From the NCBI GenBank assembly GCA_009694955.1, contig SIBZ01000004.1, positions 1 through 39,703 of the forward strand: a stretch of DNA of 39,703 bases, in the 5' to 3' direction. The translations under genes and the position numbers were made by a program. This DNA is from Candidatus Tayloriibacteriota bacterium (lineage in GTDB: Bacteria; Patescibacteriota; Minisyncoccia; Phycocordibacterales; UBA10002). Position 1 is the stretch's first letter. Every line of letters starts with the position of its first letter. Below the pieces are notes generated by a model. It saw nothing but the letters and a program-made list of their open reading frames with translations. It did no database searches and was not told the DNA's origin. Below, one piece after another: positions 26,001 to 33,775 of the stretch.

Positions 26001-26722
26001 AGCTCTCCTTCAAGCGTCTTCTGGAGCACGTTCAAATCGAGCACCACGAGGAGGTCGTAAATCGCCTCCGCACCGACACCCGCTTCAAAGAGCGTGCCGT
26101 ATTTGAGCGAGAACGAATGAAATTGCACTTCATCAAGAACCGCCCCTTCGACAACGCCCTCTATTTCGCGCTTGGCCATAAGGTAGCGCTCTTTCAAAGC
26201 ATCGCGGTCTTTCTCCGTCGTAAGAGCCTTTACTTTGGTGCGGTATTCGTTCTCGAGGTCGCGCAGGAGTCTCGAGCGCTCTTCGGGCGCGACTTTCGTG
26301 ATGAGATATCCCGCGAAATAAATGACTTTTTCGAGCTCGGCCGAGGACATACCGAGAAGGAGTCCGAGGCGGGAGGGCATACTCCTGAGGAACCAGATAT
26401 GGGAAACCGGCGACGAGAGTTCGATATGTCCCATTCGCTCACGGCGGACAATCGAGCGCGTCAGTTCTACGCCACATTTCTCACAGACAATACCTTTATA
26501 GCGGACACCGCGGTATTTCCCGCAATAACATTCATAGTCGCGGTCGGGACCGAAGATGCGCTCGTCGAAGAGGCCGTTCTTTTCACTGCGCTGTGTTCGG
26601 TAGTTGATGGTTTCCGGCTTGGTGACTTCACCGAACGACCACTCCTTGATGTCGTCGGGCGACGCAAGTTTGAGGAAGACCGAGTCGAAGTCGTTGATGT
26701 TTGAGATGGTTTTGCTTTTCAT
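23036..26722 (-). CDS. rpoC: DNA-directed RNA polymerase subunit beta'
   Basis: YECYCGKYRGVRYKGIVCEKCGVE zinc motif; NADFDGDQMAVHVPLS catalytic loop. Confidence 0.99.
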   Translation of the reverse strand: MKSKTISNINDFDSVFLKLASPDDIKEWSFGEVTKPETINYRTQRSEKNGLFDERIFGPDRDYECYCGKYRGVRYKGIVCEKCGVELTRSIVRRERMGHIELSSPVSHIWFLRSMPSRLGLLLGMSSAELEKVIYFAGYLITKVAPEERSRLLRDLENEYRTKVKALTTEKDRDALKERYLMAKREIEGVVEGAVLDEVQFHSFSLKYGTLFEAGVGAEAIYDLLVVLDLNVLQKTLEGELEKASSVERDRLNKRLSLIRSMISANIRPEWMFLTRVPVIPPALRPMVPLDGGRYATSDVNDLYRRVINRNNRLRKLKEINAPDVILRNEKRILQEAVDSLIDNSIRHGAGAAGALTASQRRPLKSLSDNLKGKRGLFRQNLLGKRVDYSGRSVIVVGPELKLHQCGLPKHMALELFRPFVISKLLQRELAFNIRGAGRLIEEGVPEVWAILEEVIKNKYVLLNRAPTLHRLGIQAFQPVLIEGNAIQVHPLVCTAFNADFDGDQMAVHVPLSEEAQLEAREIMAAHKNILKPGSGDPIVSGKMLDIVLGCWWMTKVLPGAKGEGKMFARPNSAITAWDFDVVDFRAKIKVLATEQEKYKAYEGKVFETTVGRLLFNSVLPNDYAFINKEMERKSMSSLVDDLINRYGISEIPSIMDRIKAFGFKYATYSGITWGIDDVKVPEGKADVIEKAKEKSEVAYQEWRDGLLSEEERLRKNIEIWHAAKAQVEKLIPASLDKNGSVFDMVYSGARGSFSQITQMAGMKGLIQNTAGETIEFPILSCMKEGLTPIEYFITTHGSRKGLTDTALNTAKAGYLTRKLFVVAQDVMVSEVDCGVKEGIKISRNSASGIDAILSKNIKGRFLSADIVTSEGTVLFKKGDLLTKLDALKVQEAGVEEVWVRSPLSCKSVSGICQKCYGLDLGKHEIVGLGEAVGTVAAQAIGEPGTQLTMRTFHTGGVSTLGGDITQGLPRVEELFEKRAPKNPAVVCRVDGIITEIKDLGKEKIITVLPDIADKSKTKKKSESEYVTSYNRIPLVKVGDAVKKGDLLTDGAADIDELFKYGGRERAQEYIISEVTKPYDLQGETVARKHIETIVRQMFFRRKVKDAGGTALSIGDVVDPLTLSRENEGAKERGEEEAKAESLVMGISEVSLSRRSFLSAASFQHTTRVLINSAVRGSKDSLQGLMENVIIGRLIPAGTGYKGGPKAAMIAKMQAELYPEPAFEEPAE

Positions 26723-26724
26723 AA

Positions 26725-26814
26725 TGAGTTGAAAGATTTAAGTTGTAAGATTTAAGGAGGACACCTCTTTTCTTAATTCTTTACGTTAATCTTGAATCTT
26801 TAATCTTAAATCTA
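26725..26814. repeat. family D palindromic AT-rich element between rpoB and rpoC
   Basis: gttgaaagatttaagttgtaagatttaAGGAGG-ACA-CCTCTtttcttaattctttacgttaatcttgaatctttaatcttaaatct. Confidence 0.7.
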
Positions 26815-29800
26815 ACGAGCTCGTTCCCGTCTTCGCTCATAGGTGGTCGACCGCTTTGCCGGCATCTCAATTCCCGTTTCTCCTTCTTTCTTCAGTTCAA
26901 CATCAAGCGCAAGTCCTCGCAGAGTGTTCAAAAGTACACTGAACGAAGCCGGCGCGTTCATCGCTCCGATACGCTCACCTTTCACGATGGCGTCGAATGC
27001 CGCAGAGCGCCCCAGAATATCGTCGGACTTAATCGTAAGCATTTCGCGGAGCGTATATGCCGCGCCATGACCGAGAAGCGCCCAGACTTCCATTTCACCG
27101 AAACGCTGACCTCCACCTTGCGCTTTCCCTCCGAGCGGTTGCTGGGTGATAAGCGAGTACGGACCGATGGAGCGCATATGAATTTTGTCTTCCACCATAT
27201 GGTGAAGCTTCATAATGTACATATACCCTACGGAGATATCCTGGTTGAAGCCATCGCCGGTCCGGCCGTCGTACAGTTTCATCTTGCCTGTCGGTGCGAT
27301 ACCTGCCTTCACGAGTTCTTCCTTGATTTCAACATCCGTCGCTCCCGCGAATGGGGGCACGATTGCCTGATAGCCGAGCGTGTTCGCGGCAAGGCCGAGG
27401 TGTAATTCCAAAATCTGTCCGAGGTTCATACGGGAAGGTACACCGAGCGGAGTGAGAATCATATCCACCGGACGGCCATCGGCCATATACGGCATATCTT
27501 CTTCGGGAAGCACCTTGGAGATGACACCCTTGTTTCCGTGGCGTCCGGCGAGTTTGTCGCCGACCGAAGCGGCGCGCAATTCCGCGACTTCGATATGAAT
27601 GCGCTTAATGATGCCCGATTCGAGCTTGTCGCCCTTCTCGCGCGAAAATACTTTCACGCCGATAATGCGCCCACGCTTTCCGTTTTCCATACGCTTCGAT
27701 GTGTCTTTGACGTCGCGCGCTTTCTCACCAAAGAGAGAACGCAGGAGTCTTTCTTCCGGCGTAAGCTGTGTTTCGCCTTTCGGAGTGATTTTACCGACAA
27801 GAATATCACCCGGGCGTACTTCCGCACCAATGCGCACAACACCGTCTTCATCGAGGTTCTTAAGTTTGCTTTCGCCGACGTTCGGGATGTCGTGAGTCGT
27901 GATTTCGGGACCGAGCTTGGTGTCGCGGACGTTTACCACAAACTCTTCAATGTGCACGCTTGTGAACCGGCTGTCCTTGACGAGGCGTTCCGAAATAATG
28001 ATGGCATCTTCGTAGTTGGAACCTGACCACGACATAAAGGCAATCAGGATGTTCTGGCCAAGCGCCATCTGTCCGCGGTCGCTCGATGAGGTATCGGAAA
28101 GCACGTCTCCGCGGGAGACGTTTTGGTTGAGCGACACAATCGGGCGCTGGTGGAATGAGGTAAAGCCGTTGGTCCGCGAGAAATTAACGAGGGGGTATTC
28201 CTTCTCCTTTCCTTTCGCGTTTTTGAGAACAATTCGGCGCGCGTCGACGTGACTGATGATGCCGTCTTCGTCAGCAATGATAAGACGTCCCGTATCGCGG
28301 GCCGCCATCTCCTCGATGCCGGTCGCGACAAGCGGAGCTTCGGGGATAAGGCACGGAGTCGCTTGTTTCTGCATGTTCGAACCCATAAGCGCGCGGTTCG
28401 CGTCGTCGTGGTTCAAGAACGGAATCATAGACGTAGCGACGGAAAAGGCCTGATTGGTCGCGACGTCGATGTAGTCAATTTCTTCCCGCTTCACAAGCTC
28501 CGGCTTTCCGTTCAGACGAACCTCGGCTTCAGCGGCAAGAATGGTTCCGTCAGCGCCGTACTTCGTGGCGGCATGGGCGATTTTAAAGTTTTCTTCCTCG
28601 AGCGCGTTGAGATACTGCACCTCCTTGGTGATTTTTCCGTCCTTTACTTTCGCGTAAGGCGTTTCAATCATTCCGAAACTGTTGAGACGGGCGTAGGTTG
28701 AGAGGCGGAGGATGAGTCCGATGTTCGGACCTTCGGGCGTATGAATGGGACAAAGTCGTCCGTAGTGGGACGGATGCACGTCGCGGACTTCGAAGCCTGC
28801 GCGTTCACGCGTCAGTCCTCCGGGACCGAGCGCCGAAAGCGTGCGTAAATGTTCGAGCTCGGAGAGAATGTTCTCCTGTTGCATAAACTGCGAGAGTTGG
28901 TTCGTGGTGAAGAATTCCTTGATGCGCGCTTGGAGAGGTTTTGGCGAAATGAAGTTGACAGGGAGCGTCACGTCGGACTCGACGGTCGACATACGGTCTT
29001 GCACGTTGCGCTTGATTTGCGCCATACCGACACGGATTTTCTGCTGGAAAAGTTCGCCGACAAAGCGCACTCTGCGTGAACCGAGGTGGTCGATGTCGTC
29101 CTCCATCGCGTCGGCGGTGTTGTCGAGCGTGATGACATTGGTGACAATCGTGACAAGGTCGTTGAGCGAGATGACCCGGCGGTCCATTTCTTTCTCATCC
29201 ATCGATTTGCCGAACCGCTTATTAAAGCGGAACCGCCCCACTTTCGAAAGGTCGTACCGTTCCGTCTCGAAGATGGAGTTGATGAACTCTTTCGCGTTCT
29301 CGACGCTTCCGATTTCCCCGTCGCGCAGGCGCTTGTGGATTTCCATATAGGCCTCGTCGGTTGTCTTCGCGTGGTCTTTGGCGAAAGACGCCTTAAGATG
29401 GGGTTCGGCGGCGGGAGTCGTGGCAAAAAGGCTGAAAATCTGCTTTTCATCCTTGGCTCCGAGAATGCGCAGGAGTGAGGTAACGGCAAACTTGCGCTTG
29501 CGGTCGATGCGGACATAGAGTGCACCATCCACATCGGTTTCAATTTCAATCCACGCGCCGCGTGCGGGAATAATCTTTGCACCGAAGTATTTCCTGCCCT
29601 TGATTTCCTCTGCCGTGAAAAAGACACCGAATGAACGGGCGAGCTGAGGCACAATAACACGCTCAATACCGGAAATGATGAACGTACCGTGCTGTGTCTG
29701 AAGCGGAAAATCCGCCATAAAAATCTCCTGCTCTTTCACTGAACCGACAATTTTATTCTTAAGACGCACCGTGACTTTGAGCGGAGCTTCATAGGAGAGC

Positions 29801-30060
29801 TTGTTTTGCTTCGCGTAAAACTCGTCGAACTTCGGCTCCTGCAGTTTGAAACCGGTGAAATCCAGTTCAAACTTTTTGCCGGAGTAATCCTTAATTGAAG
29901 AGAATTCGGAAAACACTTCTTTGAGCCCCGTTTCAATGAGCCATTTGAATGACTCTACTTGAGGTTCAACGAGGTTCGGGAGCGTCGTGAGCGGGGCCTT
30001 ATAAGCGCCGAAGTGCTTCTGGGGCCGTGCCTGGGCGCTTGACGTGTATTCTCTGCTCAT
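26812..30060 (-). CDS. rpoB: DNA-directed RNA polymerase subunit beta
   Basis: RPLSQF-like NQLSQFMQQENILSELEHLRTLSALGPGGLTRERAGFEVRDVHPSHYGRLCPIHTPEGPNIGLI; C-terminal GGKAQGGGQRFGEMEVWALLGHGAAYTLREML. Confidence 0.99.
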   Translation of the reverse strand: MSREYTSSAQARPQKHFGAYKAPLTTLPNLVEPQVESFKWLIETGLKEVFSEFSSIKDYSGKKFELDFTGFKLQEPKFDEFYAKQNKLSYEAPLKVTVRLKNKIVGSVKEQEIFMADFPLQTQHGTFIISGIERVIVPQLARSFGVFFTAEEIKGRKYFGAKIIPARGAWIEIETDVDGALYVRIDRKRKFAVTSLLRILGAKDEKQIFSLFATTPAAEPHLKASFAKDHAKTTDEAYMEIHKRLRDGEIGSVENAKEFINSIFETERYDLSKVGRFRFNKRFGKSMDEKEMDRRVISLNDLVTIVTNVITLDNTADAMEDDIDHLGSRRVRFVGELFQQKIRVGMAQIKRNVQDRMSTVESDVTLPVNFISPKPLQARIKEFFTTNQLSQFMQQENILSELEHLRTLSALGPGGLTRERAGFEVRDVHPSHYGRLCPIHTPEGPNIGLILRLSTYARLNSFGMIETPYAKVKDGKITKEVQYLNALEEENFKIAHAATKYGADGTILAAEAEVRLNGKPELVKREEIDYIDVATNQAFSVATSMIPFLNHDDANRALMGSNMQKQATPCLIPEAPLVATGIEEMAARDTGRLIIADEDGIISHVDARRIVLKNAKGKEKEYPLVNFSRTNGFTSFHQRPIVSLNQNVSRGDVLSDTSSSDRGQMALGQNILIAFMSWSGSNYEDAIIISERLVKDSRFTSVHIEEFVVNVRDTKLGPEITTHDIPNVGESKLKNLDEDGVVRIGAEVRPGDILVGKITPKGETQLTPEERLLRSLFGEKARDVKDTSKRMENGKRGRIIGVKVFSREKGDKLESGIIKRIHIEVAELRAASVGDKLAGRHGNKGVISKVLPEEDMPYMADGRPVDMILTPLGVPSRMNLGQILELHLGLAANTLGYQAIVPPFAGATDVEIKEELVKAGIAPTGKMKLYDGRTGDGFNQDISVGYMYIMKLHHMVEDKIHMRSIGPYSLITQQPLGGKAQGGGQRFGEMEVWALLGHGAAYTLREMLTIKSDDILGRSAAFDAIVKGERIGAMNAPASFSVLLNTLRGLALDVELKKEGETGIEMPAKRSTTYERRRERAR

Positions 30061-30114
30061 AATGAGTGTACGTTTTATTAAAAACTGCTAAAAGCTCTCC
30101 CACGTGCACAAAAG

Positions 30115-30270
30115 AAAAAGGCCCTCGGTCTCTCGGGTCTTTTTATTTGAATAGATTGATTTAGTTGATGCTTAGCAAGATTAGAGAGGACAACGCCTTT
30201 AATCCTTGCCCGCAGTGCCGGAACACACTCATTCCGCAGGTGCCAAGGAGTCTAGCCTAAAGCACCTTTC
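30115..30270 (-). promoter_or_regulatory. candidate structured rpoB leader with attenuator-like terminator
   Basis: minus strand: GGTGC...GCACC, TGCGGAA...TTCCGGCA, GCAAGGATTA...TAATCTTGC, then AAAAAGACCCGAGAGACCGAGGGCCTTTTTCTTTT about 60 nt before rpoB. Confidence 0.4.
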
Positions 30271-30333
30271 TTGTCAATGGGGTTATCCACAGGCTGGATG
30301 TTTCGTCCTTTCTGCTTCCCTTTCCCCCTTTCT

Positions 30334-30386
30334 GTCATTCCAGCCCATCTATAACCTTGTGGGGGGAGAGCTGGAATCCAGATTGG
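30334..30386. repeat. family G repeat (GTCATTCCAGC ... GCTGGAATCCAG)
   Basis: inverted CATTCCAGC/GCTGGAATC; second copy at 36487-36516. Confidence 0.7.
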
Positions 30387-30412
30387 ATGCCTCATATGTT
30401 ACAATGTCGCGT

Positions 30413-31588
30413 ATGATCAAAAAACTGTTTGGAGTTGAGCGTAATGTCTTCTTTATGGGACTCGTCTCGTTCTTCAACGACTTCTCCAACGAGATGATTG
30501 TCTCCATCTTCCCCGCCTTCTTCAGCTCCGTCTTGAAATCAGGCGCCGCAAGCTTAGGATTTATCGAGGGTCTCGCGGACGGCATTTCAAACCTCACGAA
30601 AATCTTTTCCGGCCGTCTTTCCGACAAAACCCAGAAACGAAAAGTGCTGGCGCTCTCCGGCTACATTCTCTCGGTTGCCACGCGCCCGTTTTACCTCGTT
30701 TCTTCTGTCGCATCGCACGTACTTGGCATCCGCGTCGTTGACCGTATCGGTAAAGGAATCCGCGAAGCGCCTCGCGACGCACTTCTCTCTCTTTCTTCCG
30801 ATTCCGAACACATCGGGCATTCATTTGGTTTCCACCGCTCGATGGATTCGCTTGGTTCTATCTTAGGTCCTCTTACCGCATTCCTCATTCTTGAACGGTT
30901 TCCCGGCGCGTTTAATACCGTATTTATTACCGCGTTTTTTGTCGGCATTCTAGCGCTCTTCTCCTTCGTTTTTATTAAGGAGGTGCAGGCGGTACACGCC
31001 CGAGGGGAGAAACTGCGCCTCCGCCTTAAACCGCACACCAAAGAGTTCAAACGTTTTCTCGGTATTATCTTCCTCCTTTCCATCGCCAATCTCCCTATCG
31101 CTCTTCTACTCCTCCGCACGCAGGACCTTGGACTCCGCATAAGTTTCATTCCTCTTTTCTATTTATTCTATAGCGTTTCCTATACACTTCTTTCCCCCAA
31201 AGCGGGACGTCTCGCCGACAAAGTCGGAGACAAGCCGGTCATTCTAGGCGGATATCTGCTTATGGGGCTCGCGTATCTTTTCCTTATTTATGATCAGACA
31301 CTTGTCGCTCTCGCAGTTGGCTTTATCATTCTTGGTATCGGGAGCGCGACAACCGACAGCGTTCAGCGTTCATTTGCCGCGCGCCTCACGAACCCAGAAG
31401 AACGTGGAAATGCGTATGGTCTCCTGAACGCCGCCATCGGGTTTGGTCTTCTTATCTCCGGCGTTGTCGGCGGACTCTTATGGCAGAACTTCGGAGCCAC
31501 CACCGCGCTCACCTTCGGCCTCGGCCTTATTCTCATCGCGCTTATCGCGTTCGGCCTTATCGGCGCTAAACGCGCGAATACACAATAA
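30413..31588 (+). CDS. MFS transporter
   Basis: about 12 TM segments; RVVDRIGKGIREAPRDALLS loop; start chosen at MIKKLFGVERNV. Confidence 0.88.
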   Translation: MIKKLFGVERNVFFMGLVSFFNDFSNEMIVSIFPAFFSSVLKSGAASLGFIEGLADGISNLTKIFSGRLSDKTQKRKVLALSGYILSVATRPFYLVSSVASHVLGIRVVDRIGKGIREAPRDALLSLSSDSEHIGHSFGFHRSMDSLGSILGPLTAFLILERFPGAFNTVFITAFFVGILALFSFVFIKEVQAVHARGEKLRLRLKPHTKEFKRFLGIIFLLSIANLPIALLLLRTQDLGLRISFIPLFYLFYSVSYTLLSPKAGRLADKVGDKPVILGGYLLMGLAYLFLIYDQTLVALAVGFIILGIGSATTDSVQRSFAARLTNPEERGNAYGLLNAAIGFGLLISGVVGGLLWQNFGATTALTFGLGLILIALIAFGLIGAKRANTQ

Positions 31589-31590
31589 AA

Positions 31591-31616
31591 AAGAGCCGAC
31601 TCCTGTCGGCTCTTTA
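31591..31616 (+). terminator. intrinsic terminator
   Basis: AAAGAGCCGAC-TCCT-GTCGGCTCTTTA. Confidence 0.8.
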
Positions 31617-31637
31617 GCGTATGCAAAGCTGGGCTAA

Positions 31638-31928
31638 TTATTGCCCGTGCTTGAAGAGCAAGTAGTACGCAACACCCGCGAACGCGAGGGCGAAGAAGCG
31701 AACTATCCAGAGGATATTCCTCTGCAGGTTCATAAACTTGTACGCTTCATCCCGTCTCTTTTCGGGAGGTAGCACGTTGTACACCGGGTCATATCCCGCA
31801 AGGAACGCCTCGTTTTCGTGCACTCCGCGAAGCGTCCGAAGTCGGAACGAGTGAACGGGACTAGAGATACACATCCAAAGTGTCGGCTGTATCAATGTGT
31901 GTTTTTCTGACTGAGTACATTTAGACAT
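31638..31928 (-). CDS. small protein with one C-terminal TM segment
   Basis: IVRFFALAFAGVAYYLLFKHGQ. Confidence 0.5.
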   Translation of the reverse strand: MSKCTQSEKHTLIQPTLWMCISSPVHSFRLRTLRGVHENEAFLAGYDPVYNVLPPEKRRDEAYKFMNLQRNILWIVRFFALAFAGVAYYLLFKHGQ

Positions 31929-32137
31929 ATTTACTTTTTCCTTTACACAAAAATAGCCCGCTTTCTAGCGGACTTTTCCTTTTTTCATTCAGCTGGACTC
32001 CTCGCCACAGCTAGGCCGTATACAGTATCGTTCACTCGCTGAGGGCGGGTGGACAACCAAACTTACTTTTTCAAGACGACCTAACTAATATATACCCAAT
32101 ACCCCCCGTTTGTCAATCATTCCTTCCTCACTCTTAC

Positions 32138-32163
32138 TAGGCTAATTCGTGCGAATTAGCCTA
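32138..32163. repeat. perfect inverted repeat downstream of trmD
   Basis: TAGGCTAATTCG-TG-CGAATTAGCCTA. Confidence 0.7.
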
Positions 32164-32173
32164 TAACAAATTG

Positions 32174-32896
32174 TTATTTTCTGCGCTTCAGTTTCCACTC
32201 GTTGATTTTTGCCTGATGACCGGAGAGAAGGATTTTAGGGACGCGGAATTTCTTGCCTTTGTAGGAAAAGATTTCAGGGCGGGTGTAGACATCGGGGCTG
32301 GCAACACGACTTTCCTCGCGCGAGTTGAAATCGCCAAGCACGCCTTCCACTTGGCGCGCGATTACGTCAATCATCAGCATTGCGGGGAGTTCCCCGCCGG
32401 TGAGTACGAACGGACCCACGGATACCTCCTCAACCTTGAATGCCTTCTTGACTCGTGCATCTATTCCCTCATACCGCCCGCAGATAATGATGATGTCTTT
32501 CTGTTTCGCGTACTTCACTCCACTTTCGTTGGTGAACTGCTTCCCGCTCGGGCTTAGCCAGACAAGAGGAGCTTTTAGCTTATAGCTTATAGCTTTTAGC
32601 TTTTTCGCCATTCTCACATTTTTAAGAATGTCAGAATATGCTTTTTCGATGGCGCGGATAACTGGTTCGGCTTGGATAACCATGCCGGGACCGCCGCCGT
32701 ACGGAGCGCGGTCAATTCGTTTCCATTTATTTTCCGCAAAATCGCGCGGGTTGTAGAACTTCACCTGTATCTTTTTGTCCTCAATGGCGCGCTTCAAAAT
32801 CGACTCCCCGAGATAGGAGTCAAATGCGTGCGGGAATAAGGTTATGATATGGAAATTCATGTATAGCAAAATACAACAAAATTGTAATAATGGCAA
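32174..32896 (-). CDS. trmD: tRNA (guanine(37)-N1)-methyltransferase
   Basis: HIITLFPHAFDSYLGESILKRA, APYGGGPGMVIQAEPV, IIICGRYEGIDARV, SVGPFVLTGGELPAM, LLSGHQAKI. Confidence 0.96.
   Translation of the reverse strand: MPLLQFCCILLYMNFHIITLFPHAFDSYLGESILKRAIEDKKIQVKFYNPRDFAENKWKRIDRAPYGGGPGMVIQAEPVIRAIEKAYSDILKNVRMAKKLKAISYKLKAPLVWLSPSGKQFTNESGVKYAKQKDIIIICGRYEGIDARVKKAFKVEEVSVGPFVLTGGELPAMLMIDVIARQVEGVLGDFNSREESRVASPDVYTRPEIFSYKGKKFRVPKILLSGHQAKINEWKLKRRK
32569..32604 (-). repeat. family A repeat in frame inside trmD
   Basis: gcttttagcttatagcttatagcttttagc encodes KLKAISYKLKAP. Confidence 0.75.
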
Positions 32897-32940
32897 TACA
32901 ACACAAAACCGCCTTTCGGCGGTTTTGTGTTAGTCTTTTC

Positions 32941-32977
32941 TGAAAGCTAAAAGCTAAAAGCTAGAACCTAAAAGCTA
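32941..32977. repeat. family A repeat at the 3' end of the KH gene
   Basis: tgaaagctaaaagctaaaagctagaacctaaaagcta; provides the stop codon. Confidence 0.65.
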
Positions 32978-33292
32978 TATCTTGAGGTCTTCCATCGCCT
33001 CGTCCACGCTCTTCGTGGTTGAGCGTTCCGGGCGGGTTCCCCCTTCCGGCTCGTTGATTTTGAGATTTACGCGCGCATTGTTCTTCATACCGACGACTCG
33101 GAGGAGCGTGCGGATTGCCTTTGCAGTGTTGCCTGAGCGACCGATAACTTTACCCATATCAACCGGGCTAATCGAGAGTGTCAGAAGCACGCCCATTTCG
33201 TCGACGGTTCGGTTGATTTTGACATCATCCGGAGCGTCTACAAGCGCCTTCACTACGTATTCGAGAAACGCGACATCGCTTTCTTGTGCCAT
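32975..33292 (-). CDS. KH-domain RNA-binding protein (KhpA/YlqC-like)
   Basis: GKVIGRSGNTAKAIRTLLRVVG KH motif; between rpsP and trmD. Confidence 0.9.
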   Translation of the reverse strand: MAQESDVAFLEYVVKALVDAPDDVKINRTVDEMGVLLTLSISPVDMGKVIGRSGNTAKAIRTLLRVVGMKNNARVNLKINEPEGGTRPERSTTKSVDEAMEDLKI

Positions 33293-33358
33293 ATTCGTAT
33301 GCTTTTACTAAAAATCCTGATAATTCCTTCTTACTGCGACCCCTTAATCCTACGACAG

Positions 33359-33721
33359 TTATGCCCCCTGCGCAACCGGCGCTTCGACGGGTTTCTCCGC
33401 CACCGGTTCCGCCTTCTTCTCCTCCCCTTTGACCTCCTCTTTTTTGATAGGAGTTCGTCTCGGGAGGACGTTTATTTTCTTTCCCGCGATAATCTTTTCA
33501 TGTACCAAATAGTTGTGGAGCGTGTCCGAAGGCTGGGCTCCCTTTGAAATCCAGTATTTGACGCGCTCGGCGTTGACGGTCTTTTCGTCTGTCTTGAGGT
33601 TAAACGAACCGAGTACTTCGTGAAATTTACCGCTCTTAGTCGAGTTTTTTGAGTCGGTCAAAACCACCCGAAAAATCGGGATGTGCTTGCGGGCGACGCG
33701 TTGTAGTCGAATCATTAACAT
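33359..33721 (-). CDS. rpsP: 30S ribosomal protein S16 with charged C-terminal tail
   Basis: MIRLQRVARKHIPIFRVVLTDSKNSTKSGKFHEVLGSFN; start at 33721 or 33715. Confidence 0.95.
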   Translation of the reverse strand: MLMIRLQRVARKHIPIFRVVLTDSKNSTKSGKFHEVLGSFNLKTDEKTVNAERVKYWISKGAQPSDTLHNYLVHEKIIAGKKINVLPRRTPIKKEEVKGEEKKAEPVAEKPVEAPVAQGA

Positions 33722-33728
33722 GGGCGCT

Positions 33729-33756
33729 ATCATATCAGTCTTTGTGAAAAAGTCAA
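33729..33756 (-). promoter_or_regulatory. rpsP promoter, probably leaderless
   Basis: minus strand TTGACT-16 nt-TATGAT then 7 nt to ATG. Confidence 0.55.
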
Positions 33757-33775
33757 AACAGGCTATAGTAGGGCG

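Noticed and set aside
28968-29666. 232 aa ORF overlapping rpoB in another frame
   Set aside because: Ser/Arg/Thr-rich out-of-frame translation of rpoB; no independent support.
30283-30291. Perfect DnaA box TTATCCACA (and variant TTGTCCACA at 7927-7935) as a possible replication origin
   Set aside because: Isolated boxes, no cluster, no dnaA/dnaN and no AT-rich unwinding region nearby; one such 9-mer can occur by chance.
30334-30386. GTCATTCCAGC...GCTGGAATCCAG as a new regulatory element
   Set aside because: Resembles a widespread dispersed bacterial repeat; listed only as repeat family G with two copies.
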